From assembly GCA_001823575.1 (NCBI GenBank), contig MHUW01000018.1, positions 1-35,502 on the forward strand: DNA of 35,502 bases. Direction: 5' to 3'. The stretch comes from Candidatus Yonathbacteria bacterium RIFCSPLOWO2_01_FULL_47_33b (GTDB lineage Bacteria; Patescibacteriota; Minisyncoccia; Phycocordibacterales; UBA1550). Both the position numbers and the translations under genes were made by a program. This document shows positions 1 through 8,091 of the stretch, piece by piece. Numbering within the stretch: position 1 is the first letter of the stretch; every line of letters begins with the position of its first letter. The notes beneath the pieces are model-generated. The model saw nothing but the letters and a program-made list of their open reading frames with translations. It searched no databases and was not told the DNA's origin.

Positions 1-113
1 AAGCAAAATTGCTTACAAGGTCAATATATCGGGGTGTGGATAAGCAAAGTTGCTTAATCTTTGCTAATTTGCTATAGTTAAGCAATCAAGGTCGTAGTTA
101 ACCGATTAAGCAA
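1..113. promoter_or_regulatory. Operator array and promoter upstream of the XRE/S24-like repressor
   Basis: AAGCAA/TTGCTT half-sites: palindromes AAGCAAAATTGCTT (1-14) and TAAGCAAAGTTGCTTA (41-56), plus AAGCAA at 80-85 and 108-113. Candidate promoter TTGCTT(50-55)-N17-TATAGT(73-78) overlaps the 41-56 palindrome. Confidence 0.65.
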
Positions 114-124
114 AATCAACGAAT

Positions 125-844
125 ATGTCATTTGGTTCATATCTAAAAAAACAAAGAGAATCTAATAATTGGAGTATTAAAGAGCTGGCAGAGAGGCTTG
201 GTTTTTCTTCAAGCTATGTGAGCCAGTTGGAGACAGGGGCTCGCATCCCATCCCATAAGCAAATGGAAATTTTGGCAAAGGCGTATCAGCTTCCACTGGA
301 GGAAGTAAAGAAACATTGGACGGAGGGAAAAATTCAACAGGTCAGCAAGGATGGAAATTACAAATTTGATATCAAAGATGTTGGAGAGAAGCGTGTGCAG
401 GAGGCAACCAGCAAGCTTGAGCAAGGACTTGAGGAATTGAAAAAAAGTTTTTCGAGCGATGGTGGCCATTTTAAATTACCAGTGCTCGTGGCAATTCCAA
501 TTGATGATCTCGATGGTCATTTGAGCCGATCGAGCGATTTTGTTTTGCTTCCAAAAGATGATGTCGTGCCGGGTCATCGTGTGTTCGGACTCCGTGTATC
601 TGATCTCATACTTCCCGACGCCGGCATTGTTACCGGAGACTTCGTCATCCTCGATGCCGACGCTTCTCCAAAGAATGGGAATATTGTTATCGTTAGAACA
701 CCGGATGGTCTGGCGATGATTTATTACCACGAGCGTGGTGATCATCTTGAACTCAGGCCAGAGAAGGACGGGTTCAAAAAAACCTACCATCTCAAAGAAA
801 TCAAGATGATAGGTCGACTGGTCTATCACATAAAAAAATATTAA
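125..844 (+). CDS. XRE-family HTH repressor with LexA/S24-like C-terminal domain (predicted non-cleaving)
   Basis: N-terminal HTH (SIKELAERLGFSSSYVSQLETGARIPS); C-terminal LRVSDLILPDAGIVTGDFVILDAD...GNIVIVRTPDGLAMIYY matches the S24/LexA fold pattern. Confidence 0.85.
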   Translation: MSFGSYLKKQRESNNWSIKELAERLGFSSSYVSQLETGARIPSHKQMEILAKAYQLPLEEVKKHWTEGKIQQVSKDGNYKFDIKDVGEKRVQEATSKLEQGLEELKKSFSSDGGHFKLPVLVAIPIDDLDGHLSRSSDFVLLPKDDVVPGHRVFGLRVSDLILPDAGIVTGDFVILDADASPKNGNIVIVRTPDGLAMIYYHERGDHLELRPEKDGFKKTYHLKEIKMIGRLVYHIKKY

Positions 845-850
845 TCGCCA

Positions 851-872
851 GGGCTCTCCAAACGGAGAGCCC
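851..872. repeat. Hairpin GGGCTCTCC-aaac-GGAGAGCCC between repressor and recombinase (attenuator or weak terminator; no T-tract)
   Basis: Perfect 9 bp inverted repeat. Confidence 0.5.
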
Positions 873-896
873 TCAAGCTATCTAACAAAATAAATT

Positions 897-2630
897 ATGA
901 ATTACTTAATCTACGGCCGAGTCTCTACTTCTCGTCAGGCCGAACGAGAATTGAGTATTCCAGCGCAGGTCAAAGCATGCCAAAAGTACGGCATGGATCA
1001 CGGTTGGAATCTTGCACCTGATGGCATCTATGAAGAAAAGGGCGAATCGGCTCGTACCGTTGAACGTCCACAGCTCCAGAAAATGCTTCACCGGGCAAAG
1101 ACTGATAACAAGATCGATGCGATTCTGATGCACAAACTTGATCGTATGTGTCGCAACGTCGCAGACTATGCGGCGATCAAAATGATGCTCAAAAAGCATG
1201 ATGTTCGATTGATCTCGGTGGTCGAGCAATTCGATGAGTCTTTCTCCGGAGAGCTGGTTGAGAACATCATGTCATCGATCGCTCAATGGACGTCCCAGAA
1301 CATCAGCTGGGAGGTCAGAAAGGGTCTCAAAGAGGCCGTAGAGCGTGGCAGGTTCCCTGGATACGCTCCTATTGGTTATATGAACGATAGGAAGACCAAG
1401 TCTCTGATCGTTGACAATGTCCGAGCTCCGTATGTGAAGCTTGGATTTGAACTCTATGCAACCGGCAAATTTTCTTACTACACACTCGGTGATGAATTGG
1501 CAAAGCGTGGTCTCAAGAGCAAGGCCAGCAAGCGTGTCTCAAAGAAAGGCGTTGAGAGGATGCTTCAAAACACGATCTACTATGGTCTTATAAAAACGAG
1601 ATCGGCCACTAATCAGGCAAACTTCCCGTCGCTCATCACTAAGAAGTTGTTCGATGACGTGCAGGAGATTATCGCCCAACACAATCATTATGCGGATCGA
1701 TCTCGCAAACACACGTTTCCACTTACCGGCTTTATGCGATGTGGTTATTGCGGTTCTATGTTGAGTGGTCAGGTGAAAAAGGGTCACCTGTACTATAACT
1801 GCTCCCACCGGCGTGATGCCAAGTGTCCGGAAAGAAAGTACACACGATCCGAGCTCATTGAGGAACAGGTGGTGGCATATCTCTCACGAGTCGAATTACC
1901 ACCTAAGTTCAAGACGGTCTTGGATGCGTACTTCCAACACTTTGCAAAAGAGCGTATGGATCAGGAGGAAAACGAACGTAAGAGTATTAAACACGACCTG
2001 ATCAGAGTGCAACAGCAAATCCGCAACATCGTTGTAGATCGTTCAAAACGCATCATAGACGCAGAGGTCTTTATAAAGATTCAGGACGAGCTTCTTAAGG
2101 AAAAAGAGATGTATCAGGATCGCTTATCTGAGCTTGAAGGTAAGTCAGACAAATTTGTACAGAAGTTCAATGAGCTTCTTGACTTCACGGATCATGCCGA
2201 CGAGGTGTACCAAAAGAGTGGTACGAGTCAGAAGCGAACGGTGCTAAAACTTTGCATTGATGGATTTACTGTTAGAAATCAAAAACTGACGCCGATATGG
2301 ACGCCAGTCTTTGATGTTCTTATGGATTTACAATTGTCCAAATTCGATCCCCCAAAAGTCGGCGGCAAGGGTTCTAAAACCGCCTCAAAAACCCTTGCCG
2401 TACCTAAGGTTCTAACTTGGACATCTGGCGGAGAAGGAGGGATTCGAACCCTCGATGCCGTCTCCGGCATGCCTGATTTCGAGTCAGGTCGATTCAACCA
2501 CTCTCGCACTTCTCCTAGAAAATCACCTCAAAAAGAGGCCCCCATCAAAGTAGCATTTTTTTGCATTTTTGGCAAAAATTGGTATACTGCACAAGTATTT
2601 TTGATTCTGGCCCCATCGTCTAACGGTTAG
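897..2630 (+). CDS. Large serine recombinase (resolvase + recombinase + zinc ribbon domains); the C-terminal end beyond ~2340 is probably not native
   Basis: YGRVSTSRQ catalytic-serine motif, ILMHKLDRMCRN, zinc ribbon CGYCGSMLSG...YYNCSHRRDAKC, coiled-coil C-terminus. ORF runs through an antisense tRNA-Ser. Confidence 0.9.
   Translation: MNYLIYGRVSTSRQAERELSIPAQVKACQKYGMDHGWNLAPDGIYEEKGESARTVERPQLQKMLHRAKTDNKIDAILMHKLDRMCRNVADYAAIKMMLKKHDVRLISVVEQFDESFSGELVENIMSSIAQWTSQNISWEVRKGLKEAVERGRFPGYAPIGYMNDRKTKSLIVDNVRAPYVKLGFELYATGKFSYYTLGDELAKRGLKSKASKRVSKKGVERMLQNTIYYGLIKTRSATNQANFPSLITKKLFDDVQEIIAQHNHYADRSRKHTFPLTGFMRCGYCGSMLSGQVKKGHLYYNCSHRRDAKCPERKYTRSELIEEQVVAYLSRVELPPKFKTVLDAYFQHFAKERMDQEENERKSIKHDLIRVQQQIRNIVVDRSKRIIDAEVFIKIQDELLKEKEMYQDRLSELEGKSDKFVQKFNELLDFTDHADEVYQKSGTSQKRTVLKLCIDGFTVRNQKLTPIWTPVFDVLMDLQLSKFDPPKVGGKGSKTASKTLAVPKVLTWTSGGEGGIRTLDAVSGMPDFESGRFNHSRTSPRKSPQKEAPIKVAFFCIFGKNWYTAQVFLILAPSSNG
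2426..2515 (-). tRNA. tRNA-Ser(CGA), CCA encoded
   Basis: Reverse complement GGAGAAGTGCGAGAGTGGTTGAATCGACCTGACTCGAAATCAGG...GGTTCGAATCCCTCCTTCTCCGCCA; anticodon stem CCTGA/TCAGG with loop CTCGAAA; long variable arm. Confidence 0.95.
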
Positions 2631-2680
2631 GACAGCGCCCTTTCACGGCGTAAATCGGGGTTCGATTCCCCGTGGGGTCA
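2609..2680 (+). tRNA. tRNA-Glu(TTC)
   Basis: GGCCCCATCGTCTAACGGTTAGGACAGCGCCCTTTCACGGCGTAAATCGGGGTTCGATTCCCCGTGGGGTCA; anticodon loop CTTTCAC. Confidence 0.95.
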
Positions 2681-2859
2681 CAAAGCGCAGGGTCCAAAAT
2701 GTGATAACATTTTGCGCTTTGTGAAGCCGGAGCTATGCCGAGGCTTTGCGAGGCAGCGAGGTAGGGTCGTGAGCACTTAGGCTTTTGTGAGCAAAGCGAA
2801 CAAAAGACTTAGTGACTCCTGACACAAGCAGGATGAGGGTGCGAAGCACTCAATCATTT

Positions 2860-3612
2860 ATGGTTTTTGATTTAGATAAAAATATAGAGCGCCTAAAAAG
2901 CGAAAAGTATGACGGACAGGAAAGTGCGGAGTTTTTTGCTGATGTTGAACGATTGAAAGCGGGGGAGCCATATGCGTATATTCTTGGATGGATTGATTTC
3001 CTGGGGGTGCACATTGACCTCTCGGGGAAGCCTATTATTCCGCGACCTGAGACCGCGCATTGGGCGAAACGTGCCATAGAGGAGTTGAAAGCAAAGGGCA
3101 CACCCGTGCGCACCTTTGATGCATACGCGGGGTCGGGTAATGTTGGTCTTGCTGTTGCCAAACACGTCCCTAGTGCGCTCGTAGAAATCAGCGAGCTCGA
3201 CACATCGCTTTCAGAGGGAATTATTTTGAGTGCACGAGCGAGCGGTATCCCTGACGAGCAGATAAAGGTGCTTCCTGGAGACTCTCTTGAGACAGCCACC
3301 GGTCTCTATGATGCTATTTTTGCGAACCCGCCGTACATTCCTCCAAGTGATCTTGAAAACTTGGACCCCGATATGGTTGCGTATGAGCCACACCTCGCAT
3401 TTTTTGCAGACGAAGGCGGAAACGAGTTTCATAAAGTTCTCATTAATCAGGCATGGGACTTTTTGAAGCCTGGCGGTGCGGTGTATATCGAGGCTGATGA
3501 GTATCAAAAGCCCGCAATTGAGAAGATGCTCGAGGGTACCAAGTGGACCTATGAATTTTGGGAGGACCAATATGGGCAGGTGCGGTTCCCGGTGCTCCGA
3601 AAAATAGTATAA
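2860..3612 (+). CDS. prmC: PrmC/HemK-type release factor N5-glutamine methyltransferase
   Basis: GEPYAYILGWIDFLGVHIDLSGKPIIPRPETAHW, FDAYAGSGNVGLA, FANPPYIPPSDL (NPPY), within ORF 2812..3612; in-frame ATG at 2860. Confidence 0.85.
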   Translation: MVFDLDKNIERLKSEKYDGQESAEFFADVERLKAGEPYAYILGWIDFLGVHIDLSGKPIIPRPETAHWAKRAIEELKAKGTPVRTFDAYAGSGNVGLAVAKHVPSALVEISELDTSLSEGIILSARASGIPDEQIKVLPGDSLETATGLYDAIFANPPYIPPSDLENLDPDMVAYEPHLAFFADEGGNEFHKVLINQAWDFLKPGGAVYIEADEYQKPAIEKMLEGTKWTYEFWEDQYGQVRFPVLRKIV

Positions 3613-3636
3613 AAAATCCCCTCAAGGGGTTTTTTA
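3611..3636. terminator. Bidirectional Rho-independent terminator between prmC and trxB
   Basis: AAAAAATCCCCTCAAGGGGTTTTTTAT hairpin flanked by A and T runs. Confidence 0.75.
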
Positions 3637-3656
3637 TATTGAGTTACTTTATTGAA

Positions 3657-4583
3657 TTACTTTGCCTTGAGGGTCACGTAAATGTCCTCGAGGGCGCGGA
3701 CGGCGTCGCCGGCGGCGATGTTGTTTTGATGGTAGAGCACATCGGTGCAATCACCAGCTGACCAAATACCAGGAGTCGAAGTCTTTTGAGTGCGAGGGTC
3801 AATTTTAATCTGGCCGCGCTCGGTGAGTTCTACGACGCCTTTAACAAATTCAGTATTAGGAAGTTGACCGATTTCGATAAAGATACCAGTGACCGGGAGG
3901 GTTCCTTGTTCGCTGGTGTCTTTGTTACGATACGTCATCCCGGTAACGAATGCATCACCGGTAACCTCAAGAATATCAACATTTTTGAGGGCGCGCATAT
4001 TAGGATGCGAAAGTACTTTGTCCACGGTGATAGGGTCAGCGCGGTGGAAGTCACTACTGCGGTGAACAAGGGTGACGCTCTTTGCGTACGCAAGGAGCTG
4101 TGCTGCGGTCTCGAACGCTGCATTGCCTCCACCCACGACGGCGAGGTCTTGGCCTTCAAACATAGGACCGTCGCATGATGCGCAATACGTGAGACCCTTG
4201 TGTTCAAATTTGTCAGCGTTGATAGCCTCAAGTCTGCGACGGTGACTGCCTGTCGAAACAAGAATGGTCTTTCCTGTATAAGAACTTTTGTGGGTCGTGA
4301 CGAGGAAGTTGCCGTCTTTTTGTTCAACTTTTTGTGCGAGCTCCTCCTTCATGGTAAGGACATCGCCTGCATATGCCTCTACGTGCTTGCGCATATTAAG
4401 AGCGAGCTCTTCGCCCGAGATTGCAACGGAACCAATCCAGTTTTGAATCTCTGTAGAAACAACGGACTGCCCGCCAAACGTCTCTGCAAGAAGAAGCGTC
4501 TTCAAGCGTTTGCGTGCAGCGTAAACACCCGCTGCTGTTCCTGCAGGACCACCCCCGATAATAATAAGGTCGTAAAGTTCCAT
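3657..4583 (-). CDS. trxB: Thioredoxin-disulfide reductase
   Basis: IIIGGGPAGTAAGVYAAR, CASCDGPMFEGQ active site, GIWSAGDCTDV; start set at MELYDLIIIGGG. Confidence 0.92.
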   Translation of the reverse strand: MELYDLIIIGGGPAGTAAGVYAARKRLKTLLLAETFGGQSVVSTEIQNWIGSVAISGEELALNMRKHVEAYAGDVLTMKEELAQKVEQKDGNFLVTTHKSSYTGKTILVSTGSHRRRLEAINADKFEHKGLTYCASCDGPMFEGQDLAVVGGGNAAFETAAQLLAYAKSVTLVHRSSDFHRADPITVDKVLSHPNMRALKNVDILEVTGDAFVTGMTYRNKDTSEQGTLPVTGIFIEIGQLPNTEFVKGVVELTERGQIKIDPRTQKTSTPGIWSAGDCTDVLYHQNNIAAGDAVRALEDIYVTLKAK

Positions 4584-4644
4584 AGTTATGTTTAAGTTTA
4601 TAAATTCCAGATGATATTTGCAACGGGGCCCACACTTAGAGCGA

Positions 4645-4739
4645 GCCTTTCTCTTTTTTAGTGCCTTGCGCAAGGGCGACGGCCCGAGCAGAGCAATTTT
4701 TCAGCAGAAAAATATGCGTGCACTAGAAAAGAGAATGGC
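4645..4739. repeat. Structured intergenic repeat, R-family copy A
   Basis: GCCTTTCTCTTTTTTAGTGC...GCACTAGAAAAGAGAATGGC outer stem with internal CTTGCGCAAG and ATTTTTC-AGCA-GAAAAAT hairpins; 90/95 positions shared with 10121..10215 by eye. Confidence 0.85.
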
Positions 4740-4748
4740 GAGTGACCT

Positions 4749-5966
4749 TTATTTTTTGCGGCGAAGGAATGCTGGCACAGCGCTCCAGTCTTCATCAACC
4801 TCGTTTTCAAGATCAATGATAGCGACCGGCTCTTTGTCGGTGAGATCTATCTTTGTAGGGGTCTGCGCCTCGGCGACATCGCGCGTAACTTCAACTTTTT
4901 TAGGCTCGCGCTCAATCATTGTGTTGTGAATCTCGCGCTTTTCGCGAATCTCTTCACGGCTCGGTGTTGCGGGTTTTGCTGCTCCAGAAAAAAGATTTTT
5001 CTTTTCAATGCCCTCAGGGAATCCTGAGGCGATAACGGTGATTTTAATCTCGTTTTTCTTGAGTTTGTCATCATGAATGGCACCGAAAATGACGCGTGCT
5101 TCAGGGTCGATTGAGTCAGTAATAATCTTTGCTGCCTCTTGAATCTCATGCATGCGGAGGTCGTCGCCACCAGCGATAGCAAAGAGAACACCTTTTGCCC
5201 CTGATACCGAGAGGTCGAGAAGGGGAGAGTTGATAGCTGCGAGGGCTGCTTCTTGAGCACGGTTTTCGCCACTCGATGAGCCGATACCAAGGAGTGCCGA
5301 GCCTGAGTCCGAGAGAATCGCACGAATATCGGCAAAGTCGACATTGATGATACCTGGCGTGGTAATAAGATCAGAGATACCCTCAACCGCCTGGCGGAGA
5401 ATCTCGTCGCTCATCGTGAATGCTTCCTTGAAGGTAGTGTCTTTGCTTGCAGCAGAGAGAATACGGTCGTTAGGAACGACAATGAGTGCATCTACTTGTT
5501 TGCGAAGTTCATCAAGACCTTGTTCTGCGAGTCTGCCACGGTGAGAACCTTCAAAAGAGAATGGACGAGTGACAACACCAATAGTGAGCGCGCCTTGTTC
5601 CTTTGCAATAGCCGCGACGACAGGAGCCGCACCAGTGCCCGTACCGCCACCCATACCGCCGGCAATAAAGACCATATCAGCACCCTTGATGACACCCTGG
5701 ATTTCCTCTTTGGTTTCCTCGGCTGCCTTGCGACCAATCTCAGGATTCATTCCCGTACCGAGTCCACGAGTGAGGTTTTTCCCAATGTGAATTTTTTTCT
5801 GGGCGAGTGAGTGATGAAGATCTTGTGCGTCAGTATTCATAACAATGAACTCAACGCCTTTGATCTTTGAGCTCACCATGTGATTCACGGCATTCTTACC
5901 GGAACCGCCAACACCAATAACCTTAATGCGCGCGAATGCTTCTACTTCGGGTTCTACTTTTGCCAT
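4749..5966 (-). CDS. ftsZ: Cell division protein FtsZ
   Basis: [31 protein letters not shown] tubulin signature, [13 protein letters not shown]. Confidence 0.97.
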   Translation of the reverse strand: MAKVEPEVEAFARIKVIGVGGSGKNAVNHMVSSKIKGVEFIVMNTDAQDLHHSLAQKKIHIGKNLTRGLGTGMNPEIGRKAAEETKEEIQGVIKGADMVFIAGGMGGGTGTGAAPVVAAIAKEQGALTIGVVTRPFSFEGSHRGRLAEQGLDELRKQVDALIVVPNDRILSAASKDTTFKEAFTMSDEILRQAVEGISDLITTPGIINVDFADIRAILSDSGSALLGIGSSSGENRAQEAALAAINSPLLDLSVSGAKGVLFAIAGGDDLRMHEIQEAAKIITDSIDPEARVIFGAIHDDKLKKNEIKITVIASGFPEGIEKKNLFSGAAKPATPSREEIREKREIHNTMIEREPKKVEVTRDVAEAQTPTKIDLTDKEPVAIIDLENEVDEDWSAVPAFLRRKK

Positions 5967-6028
5967 ACGGGATAGTCTGTAATTTAAATAATTAATCTTT
6001 TTAAGATACTAGTAAGAATACCAAGAAA

Positions 6029-6113
6029 AAGTCACAAAGTCTATAAAGTCTATAAAGTCAAAAGTCCGCAGGTTTTTGTGTATTTGTTACCACTTTCAAC
6101 GTGAGAAACTTTA
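6029..6113. repeat. AGTC-type near-heptameric intergenic repeat (H1)
   Basis: AGTCACAAAGTCTATAAAGTCTATAAAGTCAAAAGTCC followed by ...CCACTTTCAACGTGAGAAACTTTACTG. Confidence 0.5.
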
Positions 6114-6132
6114 CTGATTTTTGGCTTCCTTC

Positions 6133-7296
6133 TTATGGTAAAAACGGTTTTATCCATTTTTTGAGCATCGTCAAAACATCGTCGATATTCGAAGTAGTTG
6201 GCGCCTCGGGTTTTTGGAGTCCGTATAACGCGAGGCCGTAAGCAACGAGCCACGACGAATCCTTGATGGGGTTTTTACTTGCGGTAGCTCCTGCTGGGTG
6301 TGCGATAGAAGAAGGAAGTTTAAGGACTGCTTTTGCAAGGTCCTCTATGGTGGCGATGCCAGCACCGCCACCCGTGAGGACGATACCCGCAGGCAAAAGG
6401 CCGTTCCTGTTTATTTTTTTCAAATGCGCTTCGATGAGTTCAAAAATATCTTCAAGGCGCGCTTCGATAATCTCATCAAGTTTCTTTTTTGAGTAGGTGC
6501 CTGAGGGTCCGCTTATTTTTACTTTCTCAGCTTCATCAAGAGGAATCTTGAGTCCAAGCGCGATGTCGTTGGTAATATCGGTCGAGCCAATAGGGAACAC
6601 CTGAAGCGAAATGGGAATGTCGTTTTCGAATACCGCAATCGAAACCGTTTCGGCGCCAATGTTTACGAGAGCGCACCCCACACTGCGCTGTTTTTTATTT
6701 AAAGCGACTTGCCCTGCGGCGATGGGTGACGGTATGATATCGTCTACTTCAACACCGAGTTCTTCGATGACTCTGACGATATCGTTTAGGTGTTGCTCAA
6801 GGCACGTAATGACAAGCATTTTTACTTCGAGCTTGGAGCCAATCATTCCCTTTGGGTCGCCAAGAACTTCTTTGCCATCGAGCTTGTAGCGCAAAGGAAT
6901 ACGATGAATAATGCGCTTGTTGGTGAGGTGTGCGAGGCTCTCCTCAGCTTCTGATGCTGCTTTCTTGATGTCTTGGTCGCCAACTTCTCCTGACGCGCGC
7001 GAGATCGTAGCACTTCCATGCGACACGACTGACTCGAGACTAATACCGCCCACCGAAAGCAGAGCATTGGTGATTTTAATGCCCGCCATTTTTTCTGCAT
7101 GAGCGATTGCTTGGCTGACACTTTTGAGTGCATCCATTTTATTGACGATGTAGCCGTGACGGAGGCCGCGTGTCTCGGCAACACCAGTACCAATGATGCG
7201 CGGTGCTTCTCCTCGTGTGTGCTCAATGATAACGATGCGCGTTGTGTGAGTGCCAACGTCGATGCCCGTGGAGATACGTTTGATAGGTGCGCGCAT
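6133..7296 (-). CDS. ftsA: Cell division protein FtsA
   Basis: STGIDVGTHTTRIVIIE, GIVLTGGGAGIATIEDLA actin-like motifs; adjacent to ftsZ. Confidence 0.93.
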   Translation of the reverse strand: MRAPIKRISTGIDVGTHTTRIVIIEHTRGEAPRIIGTGVAETRGLRHGYIVNKMDALKSVSQAIAHAEKMAGIKITNALLSVGGISLESVVSHGSATISRASGEVGDQDIKKAASEAEESLAHLTNKRIIHRIPLRYKLDGKEVLGDPKGMIGSKLEVKMLVITCLEQHLNDIVRVIEELGVEVDDIIPSPIAAGQVALNKKQRSVGCALVNIGAETVSIAVFENDIPISLQVFPIGSTDITNDIALGLKIPLDEAEKVKISGPSGTYSKKKLDEIIEARLEDIFELIEAHLKKINRNGLLPAGIVLTGGGAGIATIEDLAKAVLKLPSSIAHPAGATASKNPIKDSSWLVAYGLALYGLQKPEAPTTSNIDDVLTMLKKWIKPFLP

Positions 7297-7323
7297 AAGT
7301 ACCCCTATAGTAACAGAAAATAC

Positions 7324-7701
7324 TTAAATCTTAAACAGGGTACGGATTTTTTTCTCCTGCGCCTCCATTTTGGGGCTGTGGTCGAGACCTTTCAAGTGAA
7401 AGAGGGCGTGAATAAAAAGAAAAGCAATAAAGTTGGTGTAGGTGCGCTCAAAAAGTGGCGCCTCCTCGCGTGCTTTTTTAAGATCAAGAAAAATGTCTCC
7501 CTCGAGCTCGTCGATGGGGAAGGAGAGGATGTTGGTCGAGTTGTCCTTGCCGCGATAGGTGCGGTTGAGTTCGCGTGATTTACGCGGACTCACGATGACG
7601 AGCGAGCACTCGTATTCATCGCCGAGTACAGCGGTGGCCATTTTAGCAAAAGGCAAGCGGGGAAGCTTGCCTTTTGTAGTGTTCTTAATAGTAAGAGACA
7701 T
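7324..7701 (-). CDS. ybeY: Endoribonuclease YbeY (rRNA maturation factor)
   Basis: HALFHLKGLDHSPKM metal-binding motif; STNILSFP; start set at MSLTIKNTTKG within ORF 7324..7932. Confidence 0.88.
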   Translation of the reverse strand: MSLTIKNTTKGKLPRLPFAKMATAVLGDEYECSLVIVSPRKSRELNRTYRGKDNSTNILSFPIDELEGDIFLDLKKAREEAPLFERTYTNFIAFLFIHALFHLKGLDHSPKMEAQEKKIRTLFKI

Positions 7702-7703
7702 AG

Positions 7704-7806
7704 GAGTTAAAAGTTTATAAAGTCGAAAGTCAAAAGTAGATACAGACGCGTGAATTTTTGATCCTTGGACCCACTTTCGACTTTGTACTTTTAACTTTTT
7801 ACTTAT
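7704..7806. repeat. AGTC-type heptameric inverted repeat cruciform (H2)
   Basis: Left AGTTAAAAGTTTATAAAGTCGAAAGTCAAAAGT; right ACTTTCG ACTTTGT ACTTTTA ACTTTTT ACTTATC (five 7-mers in phase). Confidence 0.75.
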
Positions 7807-8051
7807 CTGCCCCTCTTTTTCTTCTCGACGAGTTTGCCGAGTTTCTCCAAGAGTTCGTATTCCTTGCGTTTTCCAAGGACAACGAGCGCGCTCTTCTTCA
7901 TTTTGAAGTGAGAAGGCTTGCGCTGGCTCCAACGGATGGAACGTACGCGAGGGATAACTCCCGAACCCTGAACGCGCTTGGTAAAGCGGCGAATAAGGCT
8001 AATCGCGTTTTCGTTGTTGTTTTTCTTGACTTCTGCGTTGACTGTTGACAT
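7803..8051 (-). CDS. rpsU: 30S ribosomal protein bS21
   Basis: EVKKNNNENAISLIRRFTKRVQGSGVIPRVRSIRWSQRKPSHFKMKKSALVVLGKRKEYELLEKLGK; start at MSTVNAEV. Confidence 0.85.
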   Translation of the reverse strand: MSTVNAEVKKNNNENAISLIRRFTKRVQGSGVIPRVRSIRWSQRKPSHFKMKKSALVVLGKRKEYELLEKLGKLVEKKKRGR

Positions 8052-8091
8052 ATAAACAAGTATAGCATAAATGCATTTTGGGCGCAATAGC

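Noticed and set aside
2279-2509. 76-aa minus-strand ORF (MREWLNRPDSKSGMPETASRVRIPPSPP...)
   Set aside because: It is a translation of the tRNA-Ser sense strand; a classic spurious ORF.
6029-6075. Possible CRISPR array from AAAGTC repeats
   Set aside because: Units of 7-9 nt with no spacers and no cas genes; better described as heptad repeats.
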